Assembly (NCBI GenBank): GCA_018268105.1
Contig: JAFDXG010000148.1
Location: 1 to 64,000 of the forward strand
Direction: 5' to 3'
DNA: 64,000 nucleotides
DNA from: Bacteroidota bacterium
GTDB taxonomy: Bacteria > Bacteroidota > Bacteroidia > Chitinophagales > Chitinophagaceae
Position 1 is the stretch's first letter, and every line of letters begins with the position of its first letter. The notes beneath the pieces were generated by a model. The model saw only the letters and a list, made by a program, of their open reading frames with translations. It searched no databases and was not told the origin of the DNA. A program made the translations under genes and the position numbers. Below are positions 1 through 8,975 of the stretch, piece after piece.

Positions 1-59
1 AGTGCAAGAGATTTTTATGGAGGAAAAGGGTTGATTGAGTTGTGCTACATCGTGTAGTG

Positions 60-93
60 TAGGTGGCACAAGCGAGACGCTTGCGCCTGCTAC
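60..93. repeat. REP-like imperfect hairpin
   Basis: An imperfect inverted repeat with core CAAGCG-aga-CGCTTG is extended by GGC/GCC and TAG/CTA, giving about 15 positions per arm with three mismatches. A half copy, CTTGCGCCTG, recurs about 30 bases further on (109-118). It lies downstream of the methyltransferase that ends at 196 on the minus strand. Its shape resembles short extragenic palindromes seen in many Bacteroidota genomes, but no copy number can be given from this window. Confidence 0.5.
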
Positions 94-195
94 CTGAGTA
101 TTTGCAACCTTGCGCCTGATTGAGGGTATTTTGTTTTTATAACTGGCGTCTCTTCATTAAAGAGCATAGTATAATTATATCACTTTAAAATCAAT

Positions 196-1026
196 TCATC
201 CCATTCTTTGATAAATACCGCTGCCCAGCATTAGTATACCCTTATCCATATCTTCTTTCAGGTTAGCGAGTTTAGTTTTTGCAGATGCGCCCATCAATAC
301 CGATAAATTCAGCGTAGAGGAAGGAGACTGCTCCATTTTAATAAAACTGTTTTCTAAAAAACTAATGCCGGCTCTGGTCTGGTCGGTAGAAGAGATCAAT
401 GAAAAGCCTAAACTGGTGAGTATCGTATGCATTTCCCGGGAAGGGAACAGGTAACTTATTGACGGATCATCAGCCCAGGGCATAGGGTAAGTCACCTCTT
501 CGTCTGTCTCCCTGAAAATATCATAATAGAGAAAATAACCTCCGGGTTGTATGACACGGTGTATCTCCGTATACAGCTTTTGCTTATCTGCAATATTCAT
601 CTGCACATGCTGTGTCCATACCGCATCGAAGGCATTGTCTTCAAAAGGCAGGCTGGTGGCATCCCCTTGTAAGAAAGTGATTTGTTGGTCGAGCCTTACC
701 AGTAGGGAAAGCGCTTTGGCTGTCCTTATAAATTCATGGTTCAGATCAATCCCGGTGACATTGCAGTTAAACGCTTCTGCCAGCATTCTGCAGGGGCCGC
801 CAATACCACAGCCCACATCCAGCACCTTTAAACCACGCAGGTCAACCATAGCTGCAAGCTCCTTTGATACCGCCGCGCCACGGACATGAAATTCATCTGC
901 CCCGGCTATATCGCCTCTTGTTATATGATCTAAGGTATATCCCTGTTGCCGGAGGATACTGATAATAGCCTCATACAATCCATCCCGGTGATAGTGCGTC
1001 TGAACGGGAGAAGCAGGATTTTTCAT
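196..1026 (-). CDS. class I SAM-dependent methyltransferase (UbiE/Methyltransf_11 type)
   Basis: This 276-residue protein carries the Rossmann-type SAM-binding motif VLDVGCGIGG at residues 68-77, the acidic motif II residue in TGIDLN (about D94), and a motif IV-like LPFEDNAFDAVWTQH region followed by RVIQPGG. These are the hallmarks of the small-molecule methyltransferase group that includes UbiE, sarcosine/glycine and tocopherol methyltransferases. No signal peptide or membrane segment is seen, so it should act in the cytoplasm. The substrate cannot be read from the sequence. It is transcribed away from glgB and has no operon partner in the window. Confidence 0.85.
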   Translation of the reverse strand: MKNPASPVQTHYHRDGLYEAIISILRQQGYTLDHITRGDIAGADEFHVRGAAVSKELAAMVDLRGLKVLDVGCGIGGPCRMLAEAFNCNVTGIDLNHEFIRTAKALSLLVRLDQQITFLQGDATSLPFEDNAFDAVWTQHVQMNIADKQKLYTEIHRVIQPGGYFLYYDIFRETDEEVTYPMPWADDPSISYLFPSREMHTILTSLGFSLISSTDQTRAGISFLENSFIKMEQSPSSTLNLSVLMGASAKTKLANLKEDMDKGILMLGSGIYQRMG

Positions 1027-1620
1027 TGATGAAAAAATTGAATGCCTGTAAATTTACATATTTCTTATGCATTGGCAACGGGTGCTATACCATATAGGGA
1101 TCCGACCCTTTTCCGGCTTTTTATACTGATGATACATTGTTCATAAGGTTCGGAACCACTGTTGTCCGGTAAAAATCAATGTGCTCCAATTACGCCTTAA
1201 TATGCATACGCCTGTTAAGATTATTTGACAGATATTAATGAGCAGGGGGGCTTGTTTTAAACAGGAGGAGATTAAAGTCGCGTGGTTTATAATTATTAAT
1301 CATTTTTAAAAGCGCTTTTTCGGGTGCTTTTAAAAATGCCTTTAAATTAATGTAGGTCATAAGATGCAACCTGGTCATCGCACATAAATTGGGAAATGAC
1401 CACTTTTGCGCCATTTTTTTTTATCAGGTTAATGATAAAGTCAGCAATCAAAGCACACCATATTTGTATCCCGCACTGGAAGATAATACCTGTATTTCAT
1501 ACCAGCTTTTTTTCACATTAAAATATCGGAATCCATCGCGACTGAAACTTAGATTGAAAAAGCATATATTTATATCAGGTAACGTCAACACATAGTTTCC
1601 TTTATTTAAACCAATTGTAT
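1027..1620. other. divergent intergenic region with 12-bp perfect inverted repeat
   Basis: These roughly 590 bases lie between the divergent methyltransferase and glgB genes. The only clear structure is a perfect 12-bp inverted repeat, ATTTTTAAAAGC at 1302-1313 and its complement at 1326-1337, with a 12-base loop. It cannot terminate either neighbour because both are transcribed away from it. Two overlapping opposite-strand open frames (about 60-68 codons, near 1390-1630) have low-complexity translations and are not called. Confidence 0.45.
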
Positions 1621-3672
1621 ATGCCTGCACCAAAAAAAACTGATAATAAAGCGCCCGCTAATACAAAAACGAAAGCCCCGAAAGAAAGCAAGGCATCCGC
1701 GAATCCGACTACTCTTTCTGCAAAAAAATCCGGGAAACGATATGAGGATATCCATTTTGTAGACAGTACAAAACCAGTATGGAATTATTCATTTTTTACA
1801 GATGAAGATATCAGCAACTTTCAGCAGGGAACCCATTATCACTTATATGATCTGTTCGGTTCGCGGCCGGCAAACGTATTGGATACGGATGGATACTATT
1901 TTGCGGTGTGGGCGCCTAATGCCACCCTGGTTGCGGTAAAAGGCAACTTTAACGACTGGGACAATGAATCACACCCATTACATGTACGACTTGATAATTC
2001 GGGTATTTGGGAAGGCTTCATCCCCAATATGAAAAAAGGCGAAGTATATAAATATAATATCAGGGGATTTAAAGGTAGCCGTCAGGATAAAGGAGATCCA
2101 TTTGCCTGGTTTTGGGAACAGCGCCCCAAAACTGCTTCTATTACCTGGGAACTTGGTAAGGAATGGAATGATGAAGAATGGATGAGCAACCGCAAAAAAC
2201 ATAATGCCCTGGATGCACCCTGGAGTGTGTATGAAGTACATCTTGCAAGCTGGATGCGGCCCGATAAAAATGATGAGGAACGCTATAATACTTATGATCA
2301 GATATCAGACCGGCTGGTTCCCTATATTAAGGAAATGGGGTTCACCCATGTGGAGCTTATGCCCGTAATGGAGCATCCCTTCGACGGATCATGGGGATAC
2401 CAGGGCGCAGGTTATTTTGCACCTACTTCCCGGTTTGGCGACCCGCAAAGTTTTATGCACATGGTTGAAAGACTGCACCAGGAGGGTATAGGTGTAATAC
2501 TGGATTGGGTACCCTCTCATTTTCCTTACGATGCCCATGGGTTGTTTATGTTTGACGGTACGCATACCTACGAATATGCAGATATGCGCAAAGGTTTTCA
2601 CCCCGACTGGAACAGTTATATATTTAATTATAAAAGAGGGGAAGTAAAATCGTTTCTTATCAGTAGTGCAAGATATTGGTTTGATAAATATCATATTGAT
2701 GGTATACGGGTAGATGCTGTTAGTTCTATGCTGAAACTGAACTATTCCCGTACCAGCGGACAATGGGAACCCAATGAATATGGCGGAGATGGTAATATTG
2801 AAGCGATTGCTTTTATTAAAGACCTGAACGAAACCATATACCGCGATTTTCCCGATGTGCAAACTATAGCCGAAGAAGCTACAGACTGGCCGGGTATAAG
2901 CAAACCTACTTTTGCCGGAGGGCTTGGATTTGGTATGAAATGGATGATGGGATGGATGCATGATACGCTTGATTTTTTTAAACTCGATCCAGTATTCAGG
3001 AAATACCACCAGGATAAATTTTCATTTAGCATGATGTATTTCTATGATGAAAATTTCATGCTCCCGCTGAGCCACGATGAAGTGGTACATGGGAAAAGCC
3101 CGATGTTATATAAAATGCCCGGTGATGACTGGCAGAAATTTGCGAACCTGCGACTGATGTATACCTATATGTTCACTCACCCGGGAGGTAAATTGTTATT
3201 TATGGGTGACGAATTTGGGCAAACAAGCGAGTGGAATTATAAATCTGAATTAGACTGGCATTTGTTACAGTACGACAGCCATAAGCTGTTAAAAGCTTGT
3301 GTGGCTGACCTGAACAGGTTATTGCGCAGTGAACCTGCTTTGTATGAAAATCAGTTTAACATTTATGGATTTGAATGGGTAGACCTCAATCACAGGGATC
3401 AAAGTGTAATAGTATATCGCAGAAAAGGAAAAAAACCTGAAGATGATATTCTTGTAATATTAAATCTAACCCCTGTTGTACACCATGACTGGAAGATATA
3501 TGCTACCGGCAAGGGAAGCTGGAAAGAAATATTTAACAGTGATGAAAAGAAGTATTGGGGAACCGGCGATGTATTGAATCCCGCCATTAAAACAGAACTG
3601 GTAGATAAAAAAGATAGAATGTTTGAGATAACCGTTCACCTGCCGCCGCTGGGTGGGATAGTGCTGAAATGA
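1621..3672 (+). CDS. glgB: 1,4-alpha-glucan branching enzyme (GH13)
   Basis: GlgB transfers alpha-1,4 glucan segments to alpha-1,6 branch points during glycogen synthesis. The 683-residue protein has a Lys/Ala-rich N-terminal tail (about residues 1-40), a CBM48-type beta domain (YFAVWAPNATLVAVKGNFNDW, about 90-115), a GH13 barrel and a C-terminal beta domain. The catalytic nucleophile is D365 in GIRVDAVSS. The acid/base lies in AEEATDWPG near residue 418, and the transition-state Asp is in LSHDEVVHGK. The frame also opens with TTG at 1615, but ATG at 1621 is the better start. The charged, low-complexity N-terminal extension is unusual for the family. No other glycogen gene is adjacent. Confidence 0.95.
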   Translation: MPAPKKTDNKAPANTKTKAPKESKASANPTTLSAKKSGKRYEDIHFVDSTKPVWNYSFFTDEDISNFQQGTHYHLYDLFGSRPANVLDTDGYYFAVWAPNATLVAVKGNFNDWDNESHPLHVRLDNSGIWEGFIPNMKKGEVYKYNIRGFKGSRQDKGDPFAWFWEQRPKTASITWELGKEWNDEEWMSNRKKHNALDAPWSVYEVHLASWMRPDKNDEERYNTYDQISDRLVPYIKEMGFTHVELMPVMEHPFDGSWGYQGAGYFAPTSRFGDPQSFMHMVERLHQEGIGVILDWVPSHFPYDAHGLFMFDGTHTYEYADMRKGFHPDWNSYIFNYKRGEVKSFLISSARYWFDKYHIDGIRVDAVSSMLKLNYSRTSGQWEPNEYGGDGNIEAIAFIKDLNETIYRDFPDVQTIAEEATDWPGISKPTFAGGLGFGMKWMMGWMHDTLDFFKLDPVFRKYHQDKFSFSMMYFYDENFMLPLSHDEVVHGKSPMLYKMPGDDWQKFANLRLMYTYMFTHPGGKLLFMGDEFGQTSEWNYKSELDWHLLQYDSHKLLKACVADLNRLLRSEPALYENQFNIYGFEWVDLNHRDQSVIVYRRKGKKPEDDILVILNLTPVVHHDWKIYATGKGSWKEIFNSDEKKYWGTGDVLNPAIKTELVDKKDRMFEITVHLPPLGGIVLK

Positions 3673-3690
3673 TTATCTGTTTATCTTATA

Positions 3691-3727
3691 AATCTGCCTG
3701 TTGGGCAAAAAGGGCAGGATTTTTGAA
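3691..3727 (+). terminator. weak terminator-like hairpin after glgB
   Basis: About 20 bases after the glgB stop, an imperfect stem (ATCTGCC with GGCAGGAT) is followed by a run of five T. The stem has a bulge or mismatch, so this is only a tentative intrinsic terminator. Confidence 0.35.
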
Positions 3728-3792
3728 ATAAAAAATTCTCAGCTTCCGTTGGTGGTATAATGCTGAAATATCCCTCCTTCAAAAATCGTAAT

Positions 3793-4824
3793 ATGAAGCC
3801 TGTAATTTTTTTAATATTATATGTAGTTGCCGGATTGACTGGCACAGCACAAAACAGCACTGATAGTGCAGAAAAATATAATGCAAAAGCTGCAGTTGAA
3901 GTGCAACAAGGAAGAAATACGGTTGCATATAAATATTTTCAGAAAGCTGTAAACTTTGATAGTCTTAATGAAAAGGCCTGGAGGGGGCTGGCAAATACCG
4001 CCATGGATTTACGTCAATATGCTAAAGCCAGGCAAAGCTATCAAAAGGTATATGAGATATACTCAAAGGATACCGCTGCAATTCATCATCTGGCTGTGTT
4101 GAATTTCAATTTCCGGCAATGGGAGAGTGCTATTTTTTTTGCTAAGCTGATGCTGGAACAAAAGATCAGCGGTAATTCAAATTATATTATTGGTAAAAGT
4201 TTTTACGAACAGGAAAATTATGGGCAGGCATTCAAATATCTTGATGCGGCAATGTTGGAAGAACCTGATAATGCACAGATACCCTATATCATGGCACTTG
4301 CTTATGTGGATATGAGTAACTATAAAAAAGCAGTCCCTTATTTTTTAAAGGCTTTGCAAACAGATTCTTCCAATGCCAGGTGGACTTATGAGCTGGCAAT
4401 GACCTATGCCGCCATCCCCGATGACAAAACTGCGGTGGTTTATTATGAGCTTGCTGCAGCAAGAGGATATAAAACCGACAATGACTTTTATGAAAACTTG
4501 TCCTTATCCTGTATTCTTTCGGGACAGGCCGAAAAGGGTATTATACTGATGCAAAAAGTATTGCAGAAAAAACCTCAGGACATTACGCTCCTTTACAATA
4601 TTGCCGAAACCTATTATAAGATCAATCAGTACAAAGAAGCTATTGACTACTGGAATAAAGTACTCCGGCAGGACGAGAAACATTCAAGAGCACTTTATAT
4701 GAGCGGAGTGGCTTACCAGAAAAAAGGCGAAACCTCAAAAGGTAAAAAGCTTTGTGAGCAGGCAATAGCAATGGATCCTTCTCTGTCAACATATCGCAGG
4801 CAAAAAATGGATATCGGACTTTGA
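3793..4824 (+). CDS. secreted TPR-repeat protein
   Basis: With the ATG at 3793 the product is 343 residues and opens with a signal peptide (MKPVIFLILYVVAGLTGTAQ). The upstream in-frame ATG at 3760 would place 11 residues before this hydrophobic stretch, so 3793 is preferred. The rest is a series of TPR-like helical pairs with recurring A-Y/F and K-A-x-x-Y-F/Y patterns (for example NKVLRQDEKHSRALYMSGVA near the C-terminus). It is probably periplasmic or surface exposed and acts as a protein-interaction scaffold. No catalytic domain is seen and the partner is unknown. Confidence 0.8.
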   Translation: MKPVIFLILYVVAGLTGTAQNSTDSAEKYNAKAAVEVQQGRNTVAYKYFQKAVNFDSLNEKAWRGLANTAMDLRQYAKARQSYQKVYEIYSKDTAAIHHLAVLNFNFRQWESAIFFAKLMLEQKISGNSNYIIGKSFYEQENYGQAFKYLDAAMLEEPDNAQIPYIMALAYVDMSNYKKAVPYFLKALQTDSSNARWTYELAMTYAAIPDDKTAVVYYELAAARGYKTDNDFYENLSLSCILSGQAEKGIILMQKVLQKKPQDITLLYNIAETYYKINQYKEAIDYWNKVLRQDEKHSRALYMSGVAYQKKGETSKGKKLCEQAIAMDPSLSTYRRQKMDIGL

Positions 4825-4941
4825 GACATTACCAGTTCTGGTTTAATAGGAAAGATTTTTAATCCATAAGATTACAGGCAAATCCCCGGTCTGTTCTTAA
4901 AAATTCCTTTTTGTATGCATTTTCGTACAGGCAGGGTTACT

Positions 4942-4949
4942 TATTTTTG
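4942..4949 (+). promoter_or_regulatory. -7 promoter box (TAnnTTTG type)
   Basis: TATTTTTG matches the Bacteroidota -7 consensus TAnnTTTG and lies 14 bases upstream of the proline dehydrogenase ATG, which would give a short leader. No convincing TTG -33 element is found at the expected distance. Confidence 0.35.
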
Positions 4950-4963
4950 CGTAAACTTCCTGT

Positions 4964-6199
4964 ATGGCTGTACCTACTCCAATTTCTTTTGATAATACTG
5001 AAAATGCATTTGAATACAAAGATGATAAAGAACTGCGGAAAGCAAAATTTCTTTTTTCATCTATGGGATATGCACTTCTTGTACGACTGGGCACAACACT
5101 TACTCCCTGGGCTATAAAATCTGGACTGCCTGTTAAAGGTATTATACGCGATACCATATTTGAGCAATTTGTAGGCGGTGAGACACTGGAAGAAACCGCT
5201 GCTGTTGCAAAAAGACTTGGAGAGTACAATGTAAAAGTAATTCTTGACTACGGTGTAGAAGGCGGCGATAATGACGAAAAAGCATTTGATCATGCAATGG
5301 AGGAATTTATCAGGGTGATTGATTATGCATCTACACAGCCCAATATTCCTTTTATGAGTGTAAAGGTCACCGGATTCGCAAGGTCAGGATTATTAGAGAA
5401 GCTCGATTCTTCAGTAGCAGACAGCCAGGGATCTTTGATGAAAAGATATGCGCGTGCTGTTGAGTCCTTAAATGAAGAGGAGAAAAAAGAGTGGGAGAGA
5501 GTGCAGCAGCGTATGGAAAAAATATGTGCCGGTGCAGCAGAAAAGCATATTGGTGTGCTGGTAGATGCAGAAGAAACCTGGATACAGGATCCCGTTGATG
5601 TGCTGACCATATTGATGATGGAAAAATTCAATAAAACCAGGCCGGTTGTTTATAATACCCTTCAGTTGTACCGGTCTGACCGCCTGACATTTCTTAAAGA
5701 TTCACTGGAGGCAGCAGTTTTAAAAAACTTTATTCTCGGGGCAAAACTTGTACGTGGTGCATATATGGAGAAGGAAAGAAAAAGAGCAGTGGATATGAAA
5801 TATCCCTCACCCATACAAACTGATAAAGAAAGTACCGATAAAGACTTTAATGAAGGCATCACATTTTGCATTAATCACCTCGACAGAACAGCATTAATCG
5901 TTGCATCTCACAACGAATACAGTAACCTGCTGGCTACCCAATTATTACAACAAAAAGGATTACCCCCGGATCATCCTCACATTCATTTTTCTCAACTTTA
6001 CGGCATGAGTGATAATATTACTTTTAATCTCGCCAAGGCGGGATGTTCCGTAAGTAAATATCTGCCTTTTGGACCAATTAAAGATGTTATACCTTACCTT
6101 ATGCGTCGTGCCCAGGAAAACAGTTCTGTTTCGGGACAAACAGGCAGAGAACTTGCATTGATCAATAAAGAATTAGAACGCCGGAAAAAGAAGAGGTGA
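4964..6199 (+). CDS. proline dehydrogenase (FAD-dependent, monofunctional)
   Basis: The enzyme oxidises L-proline to pyrroline-5-carboxylate using FAD, the first step of proline catabolism. At 411 residues it is the eukaryote-like monofunctional form, not the bifunctional PutA. Family motifs are VDAEETWIQD, YNTLQLYRSDRL, GAKLVRGAYMEKER, ASHNEYS and, near the C-terminus, LPFGPIKDVIPYLMRRAQEN, whose arginines bind substrate carboxylate in this family. It has no signal peptide and probably works at the membrane face or in the cytoplasm. The pyrroline-5-carboxylate dehydrogenase needed for the next step is not in the window. Confidence 0.93.
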   Translation: MAVPTPISFDNTENAFEYKDDKELRKAKFLFSSMGYALLVRLGTTLTPWAIKSGLPVKGIIRDTIFEQFVGGETLEETAAVAKRLGEYNVKVILDYGVEGGDNDEKAFDHAMEEFIRVIDYASTQPNIPFMSVKVTGFARSGLLEKLDSSVADSQGSLMKRYARAVESLNEEEKKEWERVQQRMEKICAGAAEKHIGVLVDAEETWIQDPVDVLTILMMEKFNKTRPVVYNTLQLYRSDRLTFLKDSLEAAVLKNFILGAKLVRGAYMEKERKRAVDMKYPSPIQTDKESTDKDFNEGITFCINHLDRTALIVASHNEYSNLLATQLLQQKGLPPDHPHIHFSQLYGMSDNITFNLAKAGCSVSKYLPFGPIKDVIPYLMRRAQENSSVSGQTGRELALINKELERRKKKR

Positions 6200-6262
6200 G
6201 GAGGTGAGGGTAGGGTAGGCTGTGAGCTGTCAAGTATCAGCTATGAGCCTGGAGCAATCTCA
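6200..6262. repeat. degenerate TGAG/AGCT-rich simple repeat
   Basis: The tail after the proline dehydrogenase stop is made of loosely repeated units such as GAGGTGAGG, GCTGTGAGCTGT and CAGCTATGAGC. Similar low-complexity text occurs at about 33885-33905 and 51254-51340, always right after a stop codon. Confidence 0.4.
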
Positions 6263-6280
6263 AAGCTAAACTAAATATAT

Positions 6281-6300
6281 TTTCAGAAATATTTGAAAGT
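6281..6300. promoter_or_regulatory. candidate GbsR-type operator, copy 1
   Basis: TTTCAGAAATATTTGAAAGT contains the inverted repeat TTTCA-N8-TGAAA and lies 25 bases before the regulator's ATG at 6326. It differs from the copy at 6892-6911 at only two of 20 positions. This suggests autoregulation by the downstream regulator, which is an inference. Confidence 0.5.
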
Positions 6301-6325
6301 TTAAAATTAATTGTTAGCTTTGAAT

Positions 6326-6832
6326 ATGAACCTGGAAGAAGCAAAGCAGCAGTTTATTTCAAGCTGGGGGGCGTTTGGAACAAATTGGGGAATCAATCGC
6401 ACTATGGCCCAGATTCATGCGTTATTATTAATAAGTCCTGATCCTCAATCTCAGGATGATATGATGGAGGCTTTAAATATTAGCCGGGGAAATGCCAATA
6501 TGAACATCAGAGATCTGATAGGCTGGGGGTTAGCCGAACGGGTAATTATCCCCGGAGAACGAAAGGAATATTTCACTGCCGAAAAAGATATTTGGAAAGT
6601 AGCAAAGCAGATTGTAAAAGAAAGAAAAAAACGGGAATTGGAACCCATGCTTCAGTTAATGGATAAGCTGGAGCAAACCGAGGGTGACAAGCGTGATAAA
6701 GAAATGAAAGCCTTTATAGAAGTTATCACTGGTATTAAGAAGCTGGGAATACAGGCTGACAAAACTCTTGAAACCCTTGTCAAAGCAGAAGAAAATTGGT
6801 TTATTAATAATGTTATAAAAATATTCAGGTAG
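6326..6832 (+). CDS. GbsR/MarR-family transcriptional regulator
   Basis: The product is 168 residues from the ATG at 6326; an upstream TTG in frame at 6311 is less likely. The N-terminal helix (FISSWGAFGTNWGINRTMAQ) and the winged helix-turn-helix (MMEALNISRGNANMNIRDLIGWGLAERV, about residues 48-78) match the GbsR branch of the MarR superfamily. The C-terminal half is a charged, probably dimerising helical region. A shared palindrome lies in front of this gene and in front of the next gene, so the likely targets are itself and the TIGR01777 epimerase. The ligand is unknown. Confidence 0.88.
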   Translation: MNLEEAKQQFISSWGAFGTNWGINRTMAQIHALLLISPDPQSQDDMMEALNISRGNANMNIRDLIGWGLAERVIIPGERKEYFTAEKDIWKVAKQIVKERKKRELEPMLQLMDKLEQTEGDKRDKEMKAFIEVITGIKKLGIQADKTLETLVKAEENWFINNVIKIFR

Positions 6833-6854
6833 CCATATTCCCCTTATACCTGGT

Positions 6855-6881
6855 AAAAGCCGGATTTTCCGGCTTTTCTTA
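6855..6881 (+). terminator. intrinsic terminator after the GbsR-type gene
   Basis: A perfect 10-bp stem (AAAAGCCGGA / TCCGGCTTTT) with a three-base loop sits 22 bases after the regulator's stop and ends in a T-run. It should partly separate the regulator from the epimerase gene, which has its own operator-like site just downstream. Confidence 0.7.
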
Positions 6882-6891
6882 AAAAATGAAA

Positions 6892-6911
6892 TTTCAAAAA
6901 TATCTGAAAGT
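6892..6911. promoter_or_regulatory. candidate GbsR-type operator, copy 2
   Basis: TTTCAAAAATATCTGAAAGT repeats the 6281-6300 site with two changes and keeps the TTTCA-N8-TGAAA palindrome. It ends 9 bases before the epimerase ATG, between the terminator and the start codon, so a bound regulator would block transcription start or early elongation. Confidence 0.5.
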
Positions 6912-6920
6912 ACAGAAAAT

Positions 6921-7907
6921 ATGAAAAATAATAAAATTATAATTGCTGGTGGCAGCGGTTTTATAGGAGAAGCCCTGACTAATTATTTTGGAAAAGATAA
7001 TAGCATTGTTATACTCACAAGGGCATCAAGTAATGCTATGAACAATCGGAATCATTATCAGACATTGCTCCAAAAAAATATTCAGCATGTACGGTATGTC
7101 AAGTGGGATGGAAAAACTAAAGGTGAGTGGATGAAAGAAATTGAAAATGCTGATGTAATTATTAATCTTGCCGGTAAAACTGTTAACTGCCGGTATAATG
7201 ATAAAAACAAAAAGGAAATTTTCAGTAGTCGTATTGATCCTGTTAAAGCTATAGGTGAAGCCGTGCGACAATGCAAAAAACCGCCATCACTTTGGATTAA
7301 TGCTTCTTCGGCAACTATATATCGTCATGCTACAGATTGCCCGCAGGATGAATATAACGGTGAATACCATGATGATTTTTCAGTGCAGGTATGCAAAAAA
7401 TGGGAGGAAACATTTTTTGCAGAAAAAACAACTGCAACAAGGAAAGTAGCATTGAGAATGGCAATTACGCTGGGCGAAGGAGGTGTGCTTATCCCATATT
7501 TTAATTTGCTCAAGTTTGGGTTGGGTGGCAGACAGGGAAATGGGAGACAAATGTATAGCTGGGTACATATAACAGATACCTGCAGAATGATTGAATGGAT
7601 TGAAAGCCATCCCGGAATAACCGGTATTTATAACTGTTGTTCACCTCACCCTGTATCGAATAAAGTTTTTATGTCAACTATACGTAAGGCAACCGGTCAT
7701 AAGATTGGACTTCCGGCGCCTGCATGGTTACTGAAACTTGGGGCACCATTGATAGGTACTGAAACCGAATTAGTGATGAAAAGCCGATGGGTATTGCCTG
7801 CAAAGATTTCTAAAACGGGTTTCAGGTTCAGCTTCTCCGACCTTGATACCGCATTGAATGATATTATAAAAAAAGTACCACGAAAACAATATCATTTGTT
7901 TGAATGA
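6921..7907 (+). CDS. NAD(P)-dependent epimerase, TIGR01777/YfcH family
   Basis: This 328-residue protein of the short-chain dehydrogenase/epimerase superfamily has the nucleotide-binding motif AGGSGFIGEAL at residues 9-19, the family segment NLAGKTVNCRYNDKNKKE, and a C-terminal DUF1731 region (GLPAPAWLLKLGAPLIGTET and following). The YfcH/SulA-like family is widespread but its substrate is not established. It is cytoplasmic. Its promoter region carries the palindrome shared with the preceding GbsR-type regulator, which points to joint control. Confidence 0.88.
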   Translation: MKNNKIIIAGGSGFIGEALTNYFGKDNSIVILTRASSNAMNNRNHYQTLLQKNIQHVRYVKWDGKTKGEWMKEIENADVIINLAGKTVNCRYNDKNKKEIFSSRIDPVKAIGEAVRQCKKPPSLWINASSATIYRHATDCPQDEYNGEYHDDFSVQVCKKWEETFFAEKTTATRKVALRMAITLGEGGVLIPYFNLLKFGLGGRQGNGRQMYSWVHITDTCRMIEWIESHPGITGIYNCCSPHPVSNKVFMSTIRKATGHKIGLPAPAWLLKLGAPLIGTETELVMKSRWVLPAKISKTGFRFSFSDLDTALNDIIKKVPRKQYHLFE

Positions 7908-8027
7908 TATCATGCATCTTCAAAATAATAAAATTATAATTAAACCATAGGTCTTGGCGTGAGTCTTTATCCCTATACTATAATAGTTCCCCATTCCGTT
8001 AATATTTCTGAAACAAAACCAGGCTTT

Positions 8028-8975
8028 ATGGTATTTAAAATTCTTTATAGTTCATTATTATTTGGATTACTAATTATTTCACAGGGATGCAAAAAAGATA
8101 ACTCTGCCAATGATAGTGATCCTAAGGAATTTCGGTTTACAGATAACATAAAGGTTGATGGTTTGGAGAGGACCTACCTGCTCAACCTTCCCCCTAATTA
8201 TTATTCGGGAGAAAATTTTTCTTTAGTTATTGCCTTGCATGGCGGTGGTGGCAGCGCTACACAGTTTGAATCTACCTGTTTTCTTACTCAAAAAGCTGAT
8301 AAAGCCGGATTTATAGTAGTATATCCTAATGGGGTAAAGAGTGATGGTCCACTCAAACTTCAAACCTGGAATGCCGGTACCTGCTGTGATTTTGCAGCAG
8401 CTAATAATATTGACGATGTGAATTTTATCAGGCAGCTTATTAATACACTATTGGCAAAATATAAAATCAATCCTAAAAAAGTATATGCTACCGGGCATTC
8501 CAACGGGGGTATGATGAGTTACAGGCTAGCCTGTGAACTTTCAGACAAAATCGCTGCTATTGCGGTAAATTCCTGCACCCTGGTGACTACACAGCCCTGC
8601 AATCCGGGTCATCCTATGCCGGTATTGCACATGCATTCGGTAAATGATTTACATGTTCCTTATCTCGGAGGGCAGGGTGGAGGTACCGGTACTTATGACC
8701 TGTACCTGCCTCCTGTTGATTCGGTGTTGAATGTTTTTGCATCTTTTGATAAATGTACCAATAACGCACAGGTAATAACAGATAACGATAAATATACCCT
8801 GACTAAATGGAGCGATTGTGACAATAATGCCGGTATTCAATTTTATCTCACAAAAGACGGTGGACATGCCTGGCCCGGTGGGTTACCGGGTAGTTCCATG
8901 GGTGATACTCCTTCTACTGCAATTAACGCCAATGATCTTCTTTGGGATTTCTTTCAGCAATTCCAGTTGCCCTGA
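8028..8975 (+). CDS. lipoprotein esterase, PHB depolymerase/LpqC-type (CE1-like)
   Basis: The chosen start is ATG 8028, which gives 315 residues and a lipoprotein signal (LLFGLLIISQGCKKDNS, lipobox ISQGC). A GTG 69 bases upstream would add an implausible leader. The alpha/beta hydrolase shows the oxyanion segment ALHGGGGSA, nucleophile S158 in TGHSNGGM, a likely acid D207 (HSVNDLHVP) and H280 in GGHAWPGG. This pattern fits the poly(3-hydroxybutyrate) depolymerase/feruloyl esterase group, so the enzyme probably cleaves ester bonds in polymers or plant glycans at the cell surface or in the periplasm. The exact substrate is not visible. Confidence 0.85.
   Translation: MVFKILYSSLLFGLLIISQGCKKDNSANDSDPKEFRFTDNIKVDGLERTYLLNLPPNYYSGENFSLVIALHGGGGSATQFESTCFLTQKADKAGFIVVYPNGVKSDGPLKLQTWNAGTCCDFAAANNIDDVNFIRQLINTLLAKYKINPKKVYATGHSNGGMMSYRLACELSDKIAAIAVNSCTLVTTQPCNPGHPMPVLHMHSVNDLHVPYLGGQGGGTGTYDLYLPPVDSVLNVFASFDKCTNNAQVITDNDKYTLTKWSDCDNNAGIQFYLTKDGGHAWPGGLPGSSMGDTPSTAINANDLLWDFFQQFQLP

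Noticed and set aside
1389-1633. Two overlapping opposite-strand open frames of about 60-68 codons upstream of glgB
   Set aside because: They overlap each other on opposite strands, have no start-site support and no recognisable protein features.
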